NCBI GenBank assembly: GCA_033064195.1
Contig: JARBJD010000400.1
Span: 1-60,501 of the forward strand
Source of the DNA: Blattamonas nauphoetae
Taxonomy: Eukaryota; Preaxostyla; Oxymonadida
Length of the DNA: 60,501 nt
Direction of reading: 5' to 3'
Each line of letters begins with the position of its first letter. Within the stretch, counting starts at the first letter, position 1. The notes under the pieces are model-generated. The model was not told where the DNA came from. It saw nothing but the letters and a program-made list of their open reading frames with translations, and did no database searches. A program made the position numbers and the translations under genes. Positions 1 through 9,622 of this stretch are shown here, in pieces.

Positions 1-290
1 ACTTGAACACGTGATTGCTGACAAAGAATTCTATGATGCTCCACAAATATGAATGGTTTCCCAATCCTGAAAAGGAGTTGACGATGAGAAAGAAGCTGTT
101 AGGATTAGCAATTGAAAAAGTGAACAGATGATCTATCTTGCACCCAAGTGTTACTCTCTCGATGAGAAATGCAAGATCAAGGTGTCTCTGAAGAAAACAA
201 ATATCACAAGCGACGATTATGTGAAGTGTCTGAATGGAGAAAACTGTGACCACAACACTGAACTTTCAGACGAAGAATCGTGAGCGAACA
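1..290 (+). pseudogene. Polinton DNA polymerase B, 3' remnant
   Basis: Short stretches read as the C-terminal end of a protein-primed family B polymerase, such as a segment with APKCYSL followed by a lysine-rich stretch. The position just upstream of the integrase fits Polintons. Only the last part is in the window and it is a fossil. The identification rests on weak motif resemblance plus context. Confidence 0.35.
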
Positions 291-490
291 GGACACCAAT
301 GGATTTGAGATAGCGAAAAGACAACAACAGAAACTCAGTCTCAGTGGAATTCATCCAGGCAATCGTACTTGAAAATGAATCGTCCTCCATTCATTCATGG
401 ACTGAAAGCAACTGATTATATTATAGAATAAACACAAACTTTATTTTTGTATAAATGAACACGACAGATTAGTAGCGTGGAGCTTCTTCG

Positions 491-2368
491 GTGCACACAG
501 CATTCCAAAAACGAAATTGTCGAAAGAAATGGACTTTTACTAACGTTTTACCTGTCTATCATGGCGCTGATTCTAATGGACCATTTGATGGAAATGATGA
601 AACATACTTCGAGGATTGGTTCAATGGAGGTTTATCTCCTGAATTATCACTACCTGATGGAAGAAGAGTAGTTCAACAATTTGTAAGCAACTTCCTAGGA
701 GTTCGTATTCGGGAAAGCACTGCTAAACTTGCATTCGAAGCATATCAATTTTATCATCACGAGGTGAATCAGGGAGTGAATTTTTCACCACGGATTCGAA
801 GGCCTGCAGAGGCAAGACCAATACCAATTCCAGTGCAAAGACCAATAGCAATTCAATCACCTGAAGACCTTGTTCTTCCTGGACAGATGAGAAACTTGAA
901 ATCAATGGGGTTTGAATATGAATATCCAATGAAGGAGAGGAGATTTGAAGAGGAGGATGATGATGTCATTATTCCCAATCCACCAATGTCAATCAGAACA
1001 ACTGCGTCCAAACACCCTGTGAGAGAGATCAGACACTACGAACCGACGACACAGCAAGTACTCAATAAGTTGGGACGAATGAAAGGATTGTTTGATCATC
1101 AACAGAGAAATGACTCAGAAGATGAACAGATCAAAGCTGAGAACTCAATAATGAAAAATCAAAAGCAGATGGAACACGATATTACATCACACATTCTGGA
1201 TGCAAATAAAATGAACAGAGACACATTCGTTCGAGCCTCGATAAACAGAAAGATTGCGAACGAAGATCTTGACTTCATTCTGACTCACACAAAACAAATC
1301 CCATTCGGAGGAAGATCATTTCAGGATTGGTATGAGGAATATGATCATAGATGGAGTGCTGCACATCCGAGGAAAATCCAGAGGGAAAAAGGAAGCGACA
1401 AAAGGATAATTGATCCACCAATGATTCCTAAAACAACGGAAAAAATTGTGTATCCTTTTCGATCAAAAATGCAGTTCATGTCCAAAGCAATAACTGGTGA
1501 TCCACAGAAGACATCAGACAGAAAGGTTCCTCAGAATTGTGATCGACCATACTTCTCTCCCAAGTTCGGATCATGGGAAATTGATCTTGTCTTTATCCAA
1601 TCACCAACGTCGAAAACAGTTCTACAGATTTACCTCTTCGCAATCAACATCAACACCAAATACCTGGTTGTCATTCCTGTTCTGGATAAATCATGGAGCA
1701 AAGTCAAGACTGCGATTAATGATCTGATAAATCATCGTGGAGTTCATGTCAACAACATTCGAGGAGATGGTGAAGCAGCATGGACAAGTAGAGAAGCATC
1801 AGAGTTTTTCAAGGATCTGAATGTCAGCACATATTTCACAAGCTCACCATTCACTAATCACAACAGAATTGTCGATCGCGTGATAAGAACAATCAGAGAT
1901 GGATTCCAGGACAATGCAACACAGACGGCAAATCATTCGCTGATGAATCAGATGGTGGAATACTACAACATGACTCCACATCGAGCGTACTGGAATAAAT
2001 TCACTCCACAACAAGCACAAAACAATCGTGAAATTGAAGCACTGTACATCTCCAGTTGTGAAGAACAATTGAAGGCCATCCAAAGACAGCAGACAACTCA
2101 GATGCTATGGAAATACAAACCAGGAAACATTCTACTGATTCATCTTGATCTGGACAAGACTGTTGCCAAGTTTCAGAAGAAGCGAAGACAGTTTCAATTC
2201 GTGGGGAAATTCATCGAATACAAACACGGTAATGTTGTAGCAACTCTACTGAATGGACTCACATGTTTATCAAAAGTTGTCTACGTTCCAATTCAGCACA
2301 CCAAATTCCATGCAGACTCTATTGACGACTTAACTCCAGAGTTCATTGCTGAATTCGGTCTTCTCTGA
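491..2368 (+). CDS. Polinton integrase (retroviral-type, RNase H fold)
   Basis: The product, about 625 residues, would insert the element DNA into the host chromosome. The catalytic core is recognisable in the second half: a WEIDLVF strand near residue 360, an RGDGEAAW segment about 65 residues later, then an NRIVDRVIRT helix, in the order known for retroviral and Polinton integrases. A C-terminal SH3/chromo-like tail follows (YKPGNILLIH and a basic stretch). The N-terminal 300 residues are charged and not recognised. The start is uncertain: the reading frame opens at a GTG, just after a T-rich TATAAATG motif. It sits next to the polymerase remnant and is followed by a small gene and the ATPase. 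Confidence 0.85.
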   Translation: MHTAFQKRNCRKKWTFTNVLPVYHGADSNGPFDGNDETYFEDWFNGGLSPELSLPDGRRVVQQFVSNFLGVRIRESTAKLAFEAYQFYHHEVNQGVNFSPRIRRPAEARPIPIPVQRPIAIQSPEDLVLPGQMRNLKSMGFEYEYPMKERRFEEEDDDVIIPNPPMSIRTTASKHPVREIRHYEPTTQQVLNKLGRMKGLFDHQQRNDSEDEQIKAENSIMKNQKQMEHDITSHILDANKMNRDTFVRASINRKIANEDLDFILTHTKQIPFGGRSFQDWYEEYDHRWSAAHPRKIQREKGSDKRIIDPPMIPKTTEKIVYPFRSKMQFMSKAITGDPQKTSDRKVPQNCDRPYFSPKFGSWEIDLVFIQSPTSKTVLQIYLFAININTKYLVVIPVLDKSWSKVKTAINDLINHRGVHVNNIRGDGEAAWTSREASEFFKDLNVSTYFTSSPFTNHNRIVDRVIRTIRDGFQDNATQTANHSLMNQMVEYYNMTPHRAYWNKFTPQQAQNNREIEALYISSCEEQLKAIQRQQTTQMLWKYKPGNILLIHLDLDKTVAKFQKKRRQFQFVGKFIEYKHGNVVATLLNGLTCLSKVVYVPIQHTKFHADSIDDLTPEFIAEFGLL

Positions 2369-2449
2369 CCTCAGAACTTCGTTCGCTTCAATCTAGCGTA
2401 GTGCGATCTTCGATCTGAGAACTTTGTTCGTTTTCAATAATGTTTCAAA

Positions 2450-2470
2450 TATTTTTATTTCACTTAAATG
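2450..2470 (+). promoter_or_regulatory. Late-type T-rich/TAAATG promoter
   Basis: A T-rich run (ATTTTTATTT) ends about 7 bases before TTAAATG, where the ATG is the start codon of the next gene. The same layout precedes most genes of the element and resembles poxvirus late promoters. Confidence 0.5.
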
Positions 2471-2794
2471 ACATCACTGAAAATATTAGAACCGTTTGAT
2501 CCAGAACAAAAGGAGTTCACAAACATCCACGACTTTCAGAGATACTTGGAGAAGAATAGAAAAGAACTGAATGAGTACACAACTCAGAAACTGAATAGGA
2601 TGATTCAAATCGATGGATACAGAATAACAAAAATAAGAGGTGAGATTGCACTGAGGAAACGATATGTCGATGCTTCCACTCCTCCTAATTCACTATCGAT
2701 TGATCAAAGATTATCAGACATTGAAGAATCAATTCGAGCGCTGACTGACTCAATTGGAAACCTTATTCAAGAATTATCGGACAGTCCGGTTTAA
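2468..2794 (+). CDS. Small Polinton protein, unknown (108 aa)
   Basis: An uninterrupted 108-residue frame starts exactly at a TAAATG promoter motif. It is rich in charged residues and likely helical, with a C-terminal heptad-like stretch (SIDQRLSDIEESIRALTDSI). I do not recognise a family. It overlaps the 3' end of the ATPase gene on the other strand by 21 bases, a tail-to-tail arrangement typical of compact viral genomes. A structural or accessory role is only a guess from its place between integrase and ATPase. Confidence 0.55.
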   Translation: MTSLKILEPFDPEQKEFTNIHDFQRYLEKNRKELNEYTTQKLNRMIQIDGYRITKIRGEIALRKRYVDASTPPNSLSIDQRLSDIEESIRALTDSIGNLIQELSDSPV

Positions 2795-3619
2795 CCCTTC
2801 TTTGTTGATCTCTGTCAGAGCAACTCCATCAGTATTGTATCGATGAATGATTGCTTCACATTTTTGTTTCCTTTGGTAGACATTCCAGAATTGTCGAATA
2901 TCAATTGGTGAGTTCAACTGAGGATATACTCGACTGATTCGTTCTTTGTTGAAGCCTCCAAAAATCCACATTGAATCAATGTTTGACTTCATGTCTGCTG
3001 ATAAACTGAAGAGCTCGTGCATTGTCAGAAAGAATGTGAATTTTGGTTGTCGATTCTCCAATAACAAGTCCATCATTGTCATTCTATTTTTGGATGTTCT
3101 ACGTTCCCCAAGGATTCTACGACAGTCATCAAGAAGGATAATCGTTTGGAGATTCTTCACTGAGAAGTCATCAATGTAAAGTGAGTCAAAGAGATTCTCT
3201 CTGCATTCATCAGTGATTCTGTTTTGCCACTGATTGTCCATAATTTCTTCATACGCAGCTTTCGATTCGGAGAGTTCCAACAGAAATGGAAGTGCATCAT
3301 CGTATTTGACTTTCACATAAGGAACATTCAGTATTGGTTTGAATTTGTCGAATGTAGGATCTATGTTCTTATCAGTGACGAAGACAAACAGATGGAATAG
3401 TTCATTCCTAACTTGAACATTCTGTAGCTTGGCAACTTCTCGAAGTGCATTAAATGTTTTCCCACTTCCTCTATTTCCAACAAGGACATTGACACTATTG
3501 CGATTGAAATTCAAGTCTGGATGAATCTGTGATTGCACTTCATGAGAAACATTCCTATTAGAAGCTTCACTCAATTTTGCATTCACGTATGCTGTTAATG
3601 ATTGATTCGATTTGTTCAT
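2774..3619 (-). CDS. Genome-packaging ATPase (FtsK/HerA, A32-like)
   Basis: A 281-residue P-loop ATPase. The Walker A motif GNRGSGKT lies at residues 48-55 and a Walker B-like TIILLDD near residue 160, followed by a polar ENRQPKFTFFLTMH segment like the sensor region of A32-type ATPases. In Polintons, adintoviruses and virophages this enzyme pumps DNA into the capsid. The length is normal for the family. It is on the strand opposite to its neighbours and its frame is whole. The start is the ATG followed by NKSNQ; upstream is an AT-rich stretch shared with the divergent gene at 3673. Confidence 0.88.
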   Translation of the reverse strand: MNKSNQSLTAYVNAKLSEASNRNVSHEVQSQIHPDLNFNRNSVNVLVGNRGSGKTFNALREVAKLQNVQVRNELFHLFVFVTDKNIDPTFDKFKPILNVPYVKVKYDDALPFLLELSESKAAYEEIMDNQWQNRITDECRENLFDSLYIDDFSVKNLQTIILLDDCRRILGERRTSKNRMTMMDLLLENRQPKFTFFLTMHELFSLSADMKSNIDSMWIFGGFNKERISRVYPQLNSPIDIRQFWNVYQRKQKCEAIIHRYNTDGVALTEINKEGLNRTVR

Positions 3620-3672
3620 TTGTGATTTAACTCTAATTAAAATATAGTTTTGGTTTTTTTATTTTGTATGAA

Positions 3673-4617
3673 ATGTCAATGATACCACAGAATGTGTACA
3701 ACCAACCAACAAGAAAAACAAGAGAGAAGAAACCAAAAATGAGATACGCAGCAGAAACTCAAGCAGCGATGAAAAGAATCTATGCTGACGATGATATTCA
3801 AACCAGATGGAACGATGCCCTCAGTAGTTATCCATCAGCGCTTGAGTACATCAAGAGAACTGGACAGAATTGGACTGTTCTAATGGAACAACATGGAAAA
3901 ATCCCAGATGTGATGGTCTCCGATAATGAGACGAAAGATTTGATTGCAGTCAATGGAGCCATGCTCGCACCATACAACAGTAGACCGGTCAAAGAGACAT
4001 ACTACGCAATGAATCCAACACCAGACAAGCGAAAACAGACATCATATACAGCATTTAATCGCCAATTCGGAAGGAGAATCAAAGCTTCACACTCTAATTT
4101 CCTCAAGAATGGATCATACGATCTACCATCCAGTTTTCGAGACATCAGCTATGGAGACATGCAAGCACAAAGATCACAACAACCTTATGCAATAATGAAG
4201 AAAGCTGTTGGTGACTTCATGACAAATGAATTGGGAATAACTCGTGCCAGTCGAGATAATCCAGCAGATACTGGGAAAAGAGTAATAGACAATATGGTGT
4301 TCAATTCAATTCAATCGAAAGTAGCATCACAAATGTGGGACAGATGGCTTGAAGAACATCTTTCAGGATTCGACAGTACCAACGAAGGACATCAGAGAAT
4401 GAAGAAAAGAAAGGATTTCAAGGAGCAGGTGTATCCACAGTTTCTAGAATTCATCACAAATCAAGAAAATTTGCAAACATTCCTTGGTAGACATAATGCT
4501 ACCATAGCATCAGAGATTAGTACTCTGACACGCAAAGCATATGCAACAAGAACAGATGAAGATATCGGTCAATACCAATCTTCGAATATGCCAGCTTACT
4601 CTCAATATGTTCAGTAA
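3673..4617 (+). CDS. Polinton protein, unknown (about 314 aa)
   Basis: A long open frame lies between the ATPase and the small virion-like genes. The first in-frame ATG is at 3673. The protein is basic at the N-terminus (TRKTREKKPK) and hydrophilic throughout, with no membrane segment and no motif I recognise. Its place in the gene order, in the virion block, suggests a structural or DNA-binding protein, but that is inference. The frame is whole. Confidence 0.6.
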   Translation: MSMIPQNVYNQPTRKTREKKPKMRYAAETQAAMKRIYADDDIQTRWNDALSSYPSALEYIKRTGQNWTVLMEQHGKIPDVMVSDNETKDLIAVNGAMLAPYNSRPVKETYYAMNPTPDKRKQTSYTAFNRQFGRRIKASHSNFLKNGSYDLPSSFRDISYGDMQAQRSQQPYAIMKKAVGDFMTNELGITRASRDNPADTGKRVIDNMVFNSIQSKVASQMWDRWLEEHLSGFDSTNEGHQRMKKRKDFKEQVYPQFLEFITNQENLQTFLGRHNATIASEISTLTRKAYATRTDEDIGQYQSSNMPAYSQYVQ

Positions 4618-4675
4618 CAGAAAGAAATGTCTGATTAAAAACATTAATATATATTTTTTATTTTTATAGAAAGTG

Positions 4676-5260
4676 ATGCAACCAATTCTCAGTTGTCAAT
4701 TTACGAAACACACAAGTTCTTCTTCAGTCCCAACATCAATCACCAACAATGTCATCATCGACAATAAAGGTTCGAATTCTGGAAGATCTAAGCTCGAAGA
4801 TCGTAATGAACAAAGCGCTAATGTCGAACTCGATAATGTTCCAGGTGTTTATGATCCACCACTAGAGACATATCCATCAGCCCCCATTCAAAGTCGTTCT
4901 ATTCCACTTCGAGAATATATTTCTAATATTTCGGCATTCAAAGATCAACTGCTACTTGTTTACAAGAATGCATTTGCTTGTGAAAAGAAACTACTGAATA
5001 ACCTCATTGAACCATCAAAGAAACTGATCACAAACCAAAGTGATTTATGTGCTCTCATCGCTACACTCACTGGAATCAATGATGTGGTGATTGAACTGGA
5101 CGATTTGTCTGATAAGTGCTTATGTCTCAATAAACTCCCAGTGTTTAGAACAATCTTCAAGATCCTTGTTGGAGGAAAAGATATGAGTATTGCCTTTAAT
5201 GAAGCTTACAATACTATTCTCAATTATGGCATTTCTCTCACCAAAGCGATTCCGAGATAA
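4676..5260 (+). CDS. Polinton protein, unknown (about 194 aa)
   Basis: An open frame preceded by a T-rich tract (4640-4668) as for its neighbours. The first half is Ser/Asn-rich and looks disordered. The second half is a helical region with cysteines and hydrophobic heptads. No family is recognised. It sits at the head of the run of small genes before the capsid-like pair, so a minor virion component is possible. The start is taken at the ATG after a GTG that also lies in frame. Confidence 0.5.
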   Translation: MQPILSCQFTKHTSSSSVPTSITNNVIIDNKGSNSGRSKLEDRNEQSANVELDNVPGVYDPPLETYPSAPIQSRSIPLREYISNISAFKDQLLLVYKNAFACEKKLLNNLIEPSKKLITNQSDLCALIATLTGINDVVIELDDLSDKCLCLNKLPVFRTIFKILVGGKDMSIAFNEAYNTILNYGISLTKAIPR

Positions 5261-5274
5261 AATTAATAATGAAT

Positions 5275-5299
5275 TGTATTTTTTATTTTTACATAAATG
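5275..5299 (+). promoter_or_regulatory. Late-type T-rich/TAAATG promoter
   Basis: TATTTTTTATTTTTACATAAATG runs directly into the start codon at 5297. It shows the same T-tract, short spacer and TAAATG as at the other genes of the element. Confidence 0.55.
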
Positions 5300-5593
5300 G
5301 CACCAGGAAGTTTCAACAAACTCAAAAATATCGGAAAACAGTTCTTTCAATTCATCAAACCTCTAGCTCCAACATTGCTTCAAGTCGGTGGTGGATTACT
5401 CTCTCAAACGAACAGTAAATTCGGTCAAACAGCTGGAGGAATACTGAATGGATTAGGAGGAATGATGGACACTTATCAACAAAACAAAGCAATGAATCGT
5501 GGATATGACCAGCAATATGGTCCAGAAGTCAACCAGAATCTCGGAAGGAGTGGTAGTCAGTCCCAAAATCCAATGATACAATTTCGACAATAA
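5297..5593 (+). CDS. Small glycine-rich virion-like protein (98 aa)
   Basis: A 98-residue frame. The first 35 residues form a basic amphipathic helix candidate (FNKLKNIGKQFFQFIKPL), then comes a Gly-rich hydrophobic section (VGGGLLSQ, AGGILNGLGGMM), then a Gln/Asn-rich tail. This architecture resembles small membrane-active or capsid cement proteins of adenovirus-like particles, but there is no sequence-level family match. The neighbour at 5628 has a related N-terminal design, and a homologue lies in locus B at the right edge. Confidence 0.55.
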   Translation: MAPGSFNKLKNIGKQFFQFIKPLAPTLLQVGGGLLSQTNSKFGQTAGGILNGLGGMMDTYQQNKAMNRGYDQQYGPEVNQNLGRSGSQSQNPMIQFRQ

Positions 5594-5609
5594 TAAAGTT
5601 GTATTTCAA

Positions 5610-5630
5610 TATTTTTATTTTTCATAAATG
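5610..5630 (+). promoter_or_regulatory. Late-type T-rich/TAAATG promoter
   Basis: ATATTTTTATTTTTCATAAATG leads into the start codon at 5628, with layout identical to the other element promoters. Confidence 0.55.
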
Positions 5631-5927
5631 GCACAAGGTTGGTTATCAAAATTAGCAGCAGTTGGCAAAAATATACTCAGAGTTGGAGCTCCATTTCTGA
5701 ATCTAATACCCTTTGTTGGACCATTGATTTCTAAGGTCGCACAGACAGGAGTTGAGATGATTCCAGATGTGAAATCGGATCAGCAAATCCATGCAGAAAA
5801 GATGGCACAATACGAGCAAGCGATCAATGAAGGAAACACTGCAGTAGCGAACAAGCTCAGAGGAGAAATAATGAAATTAGAAGAAAAGCTGAAACCGAAA
5901 GCGAAGAAACCAAAAAAGAAAAAGTAA
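5628..5927 (+). CDS. Small basic virion-like protein (99 aa)
   Basis: A 99-residue frame. An amphipathic or hydrophobic N-terminal half (WLSKLAAVGKNILRVGAPFL, then NLIPFVGPLI) is followed by a charged helix and a lysine-rich C-terminus (KPKAKKPKKKK) suited to DNA or membrane binding. It belongs to the same small-gene run as the 98-aa protein, with which it shares a MAxGxxxKL start. Locus B carries a clear homologue at 59990-60289. Function unknown; a minor capsid or core role is inferred. Confidence 0.55.
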   Translation: MAQGWLSKLAAVGKNILRVGAPFLNLIPFVGPLISKVAQTGVEMIPDVKSDQQIHAEKMAQYEQAINEGNTAVANKLRGEIMKLEEKLKPKAKKPKKKK

Positions 5928-5949
5928 CTGTACATAAAACATTATTTGA

Positions 5950-5970
5950 TTTTTTATTTTTGAATAAATG
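5950..5970 (+). promoter_or_regulatory. Late-type T-rich/TAAATG promoter
   Basis: ATTTTTTATTTTTGAATAAATG leads into the start codon at 5968. Confidence 0.55.
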
Positions 5971-7850
5971 AACTCGCATATAACACATCTGACAAACAAA
6001 AGAACTGGAGCATCATCATTGACTGGAAACACCACTGGATCAATCAAGTATACAAGAGATGATGTTGGTCAAATACAACAGCAACTCATGTCCGAGCATC
6101 ACATCAACTACCTTCTGAACGATGGAGCTCACAGTACTTCTATTCAGGAATTGAAACCATCAGAGAATTCACGATTCTATAAAGGACAGGAAATAATCAT
6201 CCCACTGACTGGGAATCAAGACATTTGTCAAATCGATGATTCATTCATTACGTTCACCATGACAGCAACATTGAAAGTCAACAATTGGAAGACAACTGCT
6301 GGAAATATTGGATCGTATATGAATGAGAGAGTCTTCATCTTCGTTGGACTCAAACATTCGGCATCAATCTTTCGTGACCTTACTGTACTTCACAACAATC
6401 AGAGAATCATCAGCACAACAAACAATGATGTATCAATGGAGTCTCACATATACAACATGATAAAACCAAAGAGTCAATAAGAGAATCGAAAACATTGTCA
6501 CACACCTTGGCAGAATGCATGGAATCATGATGAATCGGTTGCTGGTGTTTATATTCCTTTATCAGACTTCACAACAACATCTGGAACTGGTGTATTCAAA
6601 GACACTATCGATGTACCGATTCGTGTGTCAATTAACCTTGAAGATCTTCTCATTTTCTCAGGAATGACTGACTATCCTCGGTGTCTCTTCGGAGATCTGA
6701 AATTGAGTGTGCACATCAATGAAGATGCATTCGTTTGTTGTCCTGTTAATCCTGAACTGACTTTGAAAAATACACTCTCGAAATTGATCAGTGACTACAC
6801 AACACAGTTACCACCCATCCGAAGTTCAATTGTCTATTGTCATTCTGATCGTCCAAACTTCATTCCTAGTCTCGTCGCCTCGTGCACAAAGAACTTCGTT
6901 CAAATCGGTCAATCATTTAAAATCAAATCAGTAAAACAAGATTGTGTATATACACATCCGACTGGTATTACATCGGAACCTTGGTCTGAAGAACAATACA
7001 TTTCTCTCAACATTATGGATTATCGCATTGATGACGTGTATTGCATGAGTTCTGGATACAAAATGAAAGAAATTGCGAAAGAGAATCTGAAGAAAATGTA
7101 TCAGGATCGTCCTGGAACAATTCCAGCTGAAAAGATCTCATTCTATCCATTTCAGAAGACACCAACGGCAACAGGAATTGATTGTACTCAGCAAATGGTT
7201 CTCGTTAATGCCAAGGATATCATGCTTCTATTCCGTCACTACGATAATGAAGTCACATGTTTCCACAATCCAATGCAGAAGAATATCCAAGTGAATCTAC
7301 TCAACAAATACTATCCAGAACAACCGACAACAACTATTGGAGCTCGTTTCTATCAGTTTGCATTGTCGACTCTCAACCTTGATTCATACCTTACTGTTCC
7401 AGATGATTTGGAGCGATCACTTACAGATTCACTCGTTGAAGAGAAACTCACTGGTGATCAGAATTATCCCAATGAGACAATGACAAGAGTACGACCAATT
7501 CATGACAATTCTGATTTTCTTTTATGCTTCTCAACCCAGAGAAGTGGATGCCCAACAAACTGTAATGATTCGACAGTTCCAGAGGTCAGAATGTTCCAGT
7601 CACTTTGAGATCTCAGCCAATTTATCAAGGAGTGATTGACACGTACTATAATGTTCTTGATCCAAGTCAAAAAATTCCTGAAAGAGATGGTATGATGACA
7701 ACATTTACACATCCTCCAGCGCCTATTTTAGCAACAACTGCAACAACGTGGTGGGTATTGCGATACAGCAATGGTGAACCAAAAGTTGAGTACTATCAAA
7801 ATCACACACTGAAGGCGTTGCACAAGGAGCTTGGCATTTTACCACATTGA
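5968..7850 (+). pseudogene. Capsid-like protein 1 (fossil)
   Basis: The gene encodes a beta-rich protein that is paralogous to the next gene: both share a GQEI/GDEIEVPL-type segment, an ASIFRDL or AIRDMRLVD plus NNQRI block, and a C-terminal PPAPILA...NGEPKVEY pattern. Two tandem paralogues of about 600 residues in the virion block fit the double-jelly-roll major capsid lineage of Polintons, though which of them is the main capsid protein cannot be told from sequence reading. This copy is broken (about two breaks). A homologue lies in locus B. Confidence 0.65.
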
Positions 7851-7879
7851 AAAAGTACAAAAGAAAATATTGTATATTG

Positions 7880-7902
7880 TATTTTTTATTTTTCTATAAA
7901 TG
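7880..7902 (+). promoter_or_regulatory. Late-type T-rich/TAAATG promoter
   Basis: TATTTTTTATTTTTCTATAAATG leads into the capsid gene start at 7900. Confidence 0.55.
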
Positions 7903-9582
7903 AGAAGTTTCAGATCTAATCAATCAAAACCAACATCGACATTAATTGAGCAAATTGAAGTGCAATCATATCTTCCGAAACAATGGGATTCAGAGCCACA
8001 CATTTATTCCATCCAAGAAGTGCATCCAACAAATCCTCCCATGCCATGCAGAATTGGAGACGAGATTGAAGTTCCATTGTGTTATGATGGTCATGATGTG
8101 ACAGAGTTTGCGAAGAGTCATTTGCGTATCGATCTCACAGTTACCGTTCCATATTCGAAACCAACGAGTGCATCTGCGCAATATGTTGGAATGTATGGTA
8201 TGTTCTACGGATTTAAATCATCATCAGATGCAATTCGAGACATGAGACTCGTCGACAGTCAAGGTAACATCATTGACAATACACTTCAGAACAATCACAT
8301 CCACGAATCATTTCTATACCACACTTTCAAATCCCATGAAGAGAAAAATAACATGAAGCATTGCTACAGTCTTTGGGAAAATGTTCAGAGAATGGATCCA
8401 AGCGTATGTGGATACTATCATTGTCCAGTCGATGCTGCCTCTTCAAACATCACATTTACAATTCCATTGGTCATTCCATTTGTGAATCTCCTACCATTAA
8501 GTACTTTCGATCAGTATCCAAATTCCATCTTTGGCAATCTCCGATTGAGATTTCATTTAACAACTGATTCACTTGTGTATTGTCCTATTCGAGTTTCCAC
8601 AATCGTAAGGAAAACACTTGAAAACAGTATTGATCAAAATCCAAGTAAATCGATATCAACTCTGTCAACTCAATCCCAAACAGAATTAATGTACGATGGA
8701 GACTTCTCGACACTGACTCAAGAGTTTACACAAATCGGGAATCCAGTTCAACGAATTCAATATTTTCAACCAGCATCATCAGGTACTGTGAAATATATCG
8801 CTACATCGCCAACCACTTCCACTGTTCTTTCTTCATCAGTTGATAAAGTCACTTCGATTTGCTATGGATATCAAATGACTGATGCAACAAAGCAATCTCT
8901 CTTCAACACATATTCAAAGACTCTTTCTGTTCTGAAAGCAGAAAGAATTGACACACAATCATTTCAATCAAAAGCGAATGCTATGGGAGTGAGATCAAAC
9001 ATTAGTATCAAACTCAACAATCTGATGAATCTAATGTGCTTATTCCCTGAAAGACCAAATGAATGTACAGTCTTCAGAAATCCTCAATATGTTGGTCACT
9101 TTGAAATGCTTGGATCCAACTTTCCCAATTTCCCAATGTCAACTATATCACCAGAGTTCTATCAAATGATGATGGTGAATGGTGACTTCATTGGTTGTTC
9201 TGCCACGGAAGAGTTTGAGAATTCCATTTGTTCAACTCGAGTATTTCACGACAGAGGAACTGACTACAAGAGAACAAGACCAGTCACGGATGCGACTTCT
9301 TTCACATTCATGGTTCCAACAGATCGAAGTGAAATTGCTGGTGGTGAAGAAGGTATTTCGACAGCAGAATCAGTCAATATTGTCTTCAGGGGAACACCAA
9401 TCAATCAAGGTGAACTCGATCCATATTTCACATCAACTCCGGAAGGTCCTCCTCCACCAATTCTAGCACTACATCAAGCTACGTACTGGTTGTTCTGGAT
9501 TGAGAATGGACAACCACGAGTGCGATATGTCATTGATCGTCGACTACAAGAAGCATATGAAGAAGTGAAGAGAGGGTATTGA
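7900..9582 (+). CDS. Capsid-like protein 2, probable major capsid
   Basis: A 560-residue open frame, rich in beta-strand-forming residues, with no membrane segment. Landmarks are CRIGDEIEVPLCYDGHD near residue 50, a YGFKSSSDAIRDMRLVD block, NLRLRFHLTTDSLVYCPIR near residue 220, and a C-terminal TPEGPPPPILALHQATYWLF followed by NGQPRVRYVIDRR. Length and position match the double-jelly-roll capsid of Polintons. This copy looks whole. Locus B has two homologous copies. The start is set by the TAAATG motif. The assignment to the capsid is from context and family layout, not a proven fold. Confidence 0.7.
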   Translation: MRSFRSNQSKPTSTLIEQIEVQSYLPKQWDSEPHIYSIQEVHPTNPPMPCRIGDEIEVPLCYDGHDVTEFAKSHLRIDLTVTVPYSKPTSASAQYVGMYGMFYGFKSSSDAIRDMRLVDSQGNIIDNTLQNNHIHESFLYHTFKSHEEKNNMKHCYSLWENVQRMDPSVCGYYHCPVDAASSNITFTIPLVIPFVNLLPLSTFDQYPNSIFGNLRLRFHLTTDSLVYCPIRVSTIVRKTLENSIDQNPSKSISTLSTQSQTELMYDGDFSTLTQEFTQIGNPVQRIQYFQPASSGTVKYIATSPTTSTVLSSSVDKVTSICYGYQMTDATKQSLFNTYSKTLSVLKAERIDTQSFQSKANAMGVRSNISIKLNNLMNLMCLFPERPNECTVFRNPQYVGHFEMLGSNFPNFPMSTISPEFYQMMMVNGDFIGCSATEEFENSICSTRVFHDRGTDYKRTRPVTDATSFTFMVPTDRSEIAGGEEGISTAESVNIVFRGTPINQGELDPYFTSTPEGPPPPILALHQATYWLFWIENGQPRVRYVIDRRLQEAYEEVKRGY

Positions 9583-9622
9583 ATAGAACAACTATGATAT
9601 TTTATTTTTGTAGAAAACAAGA

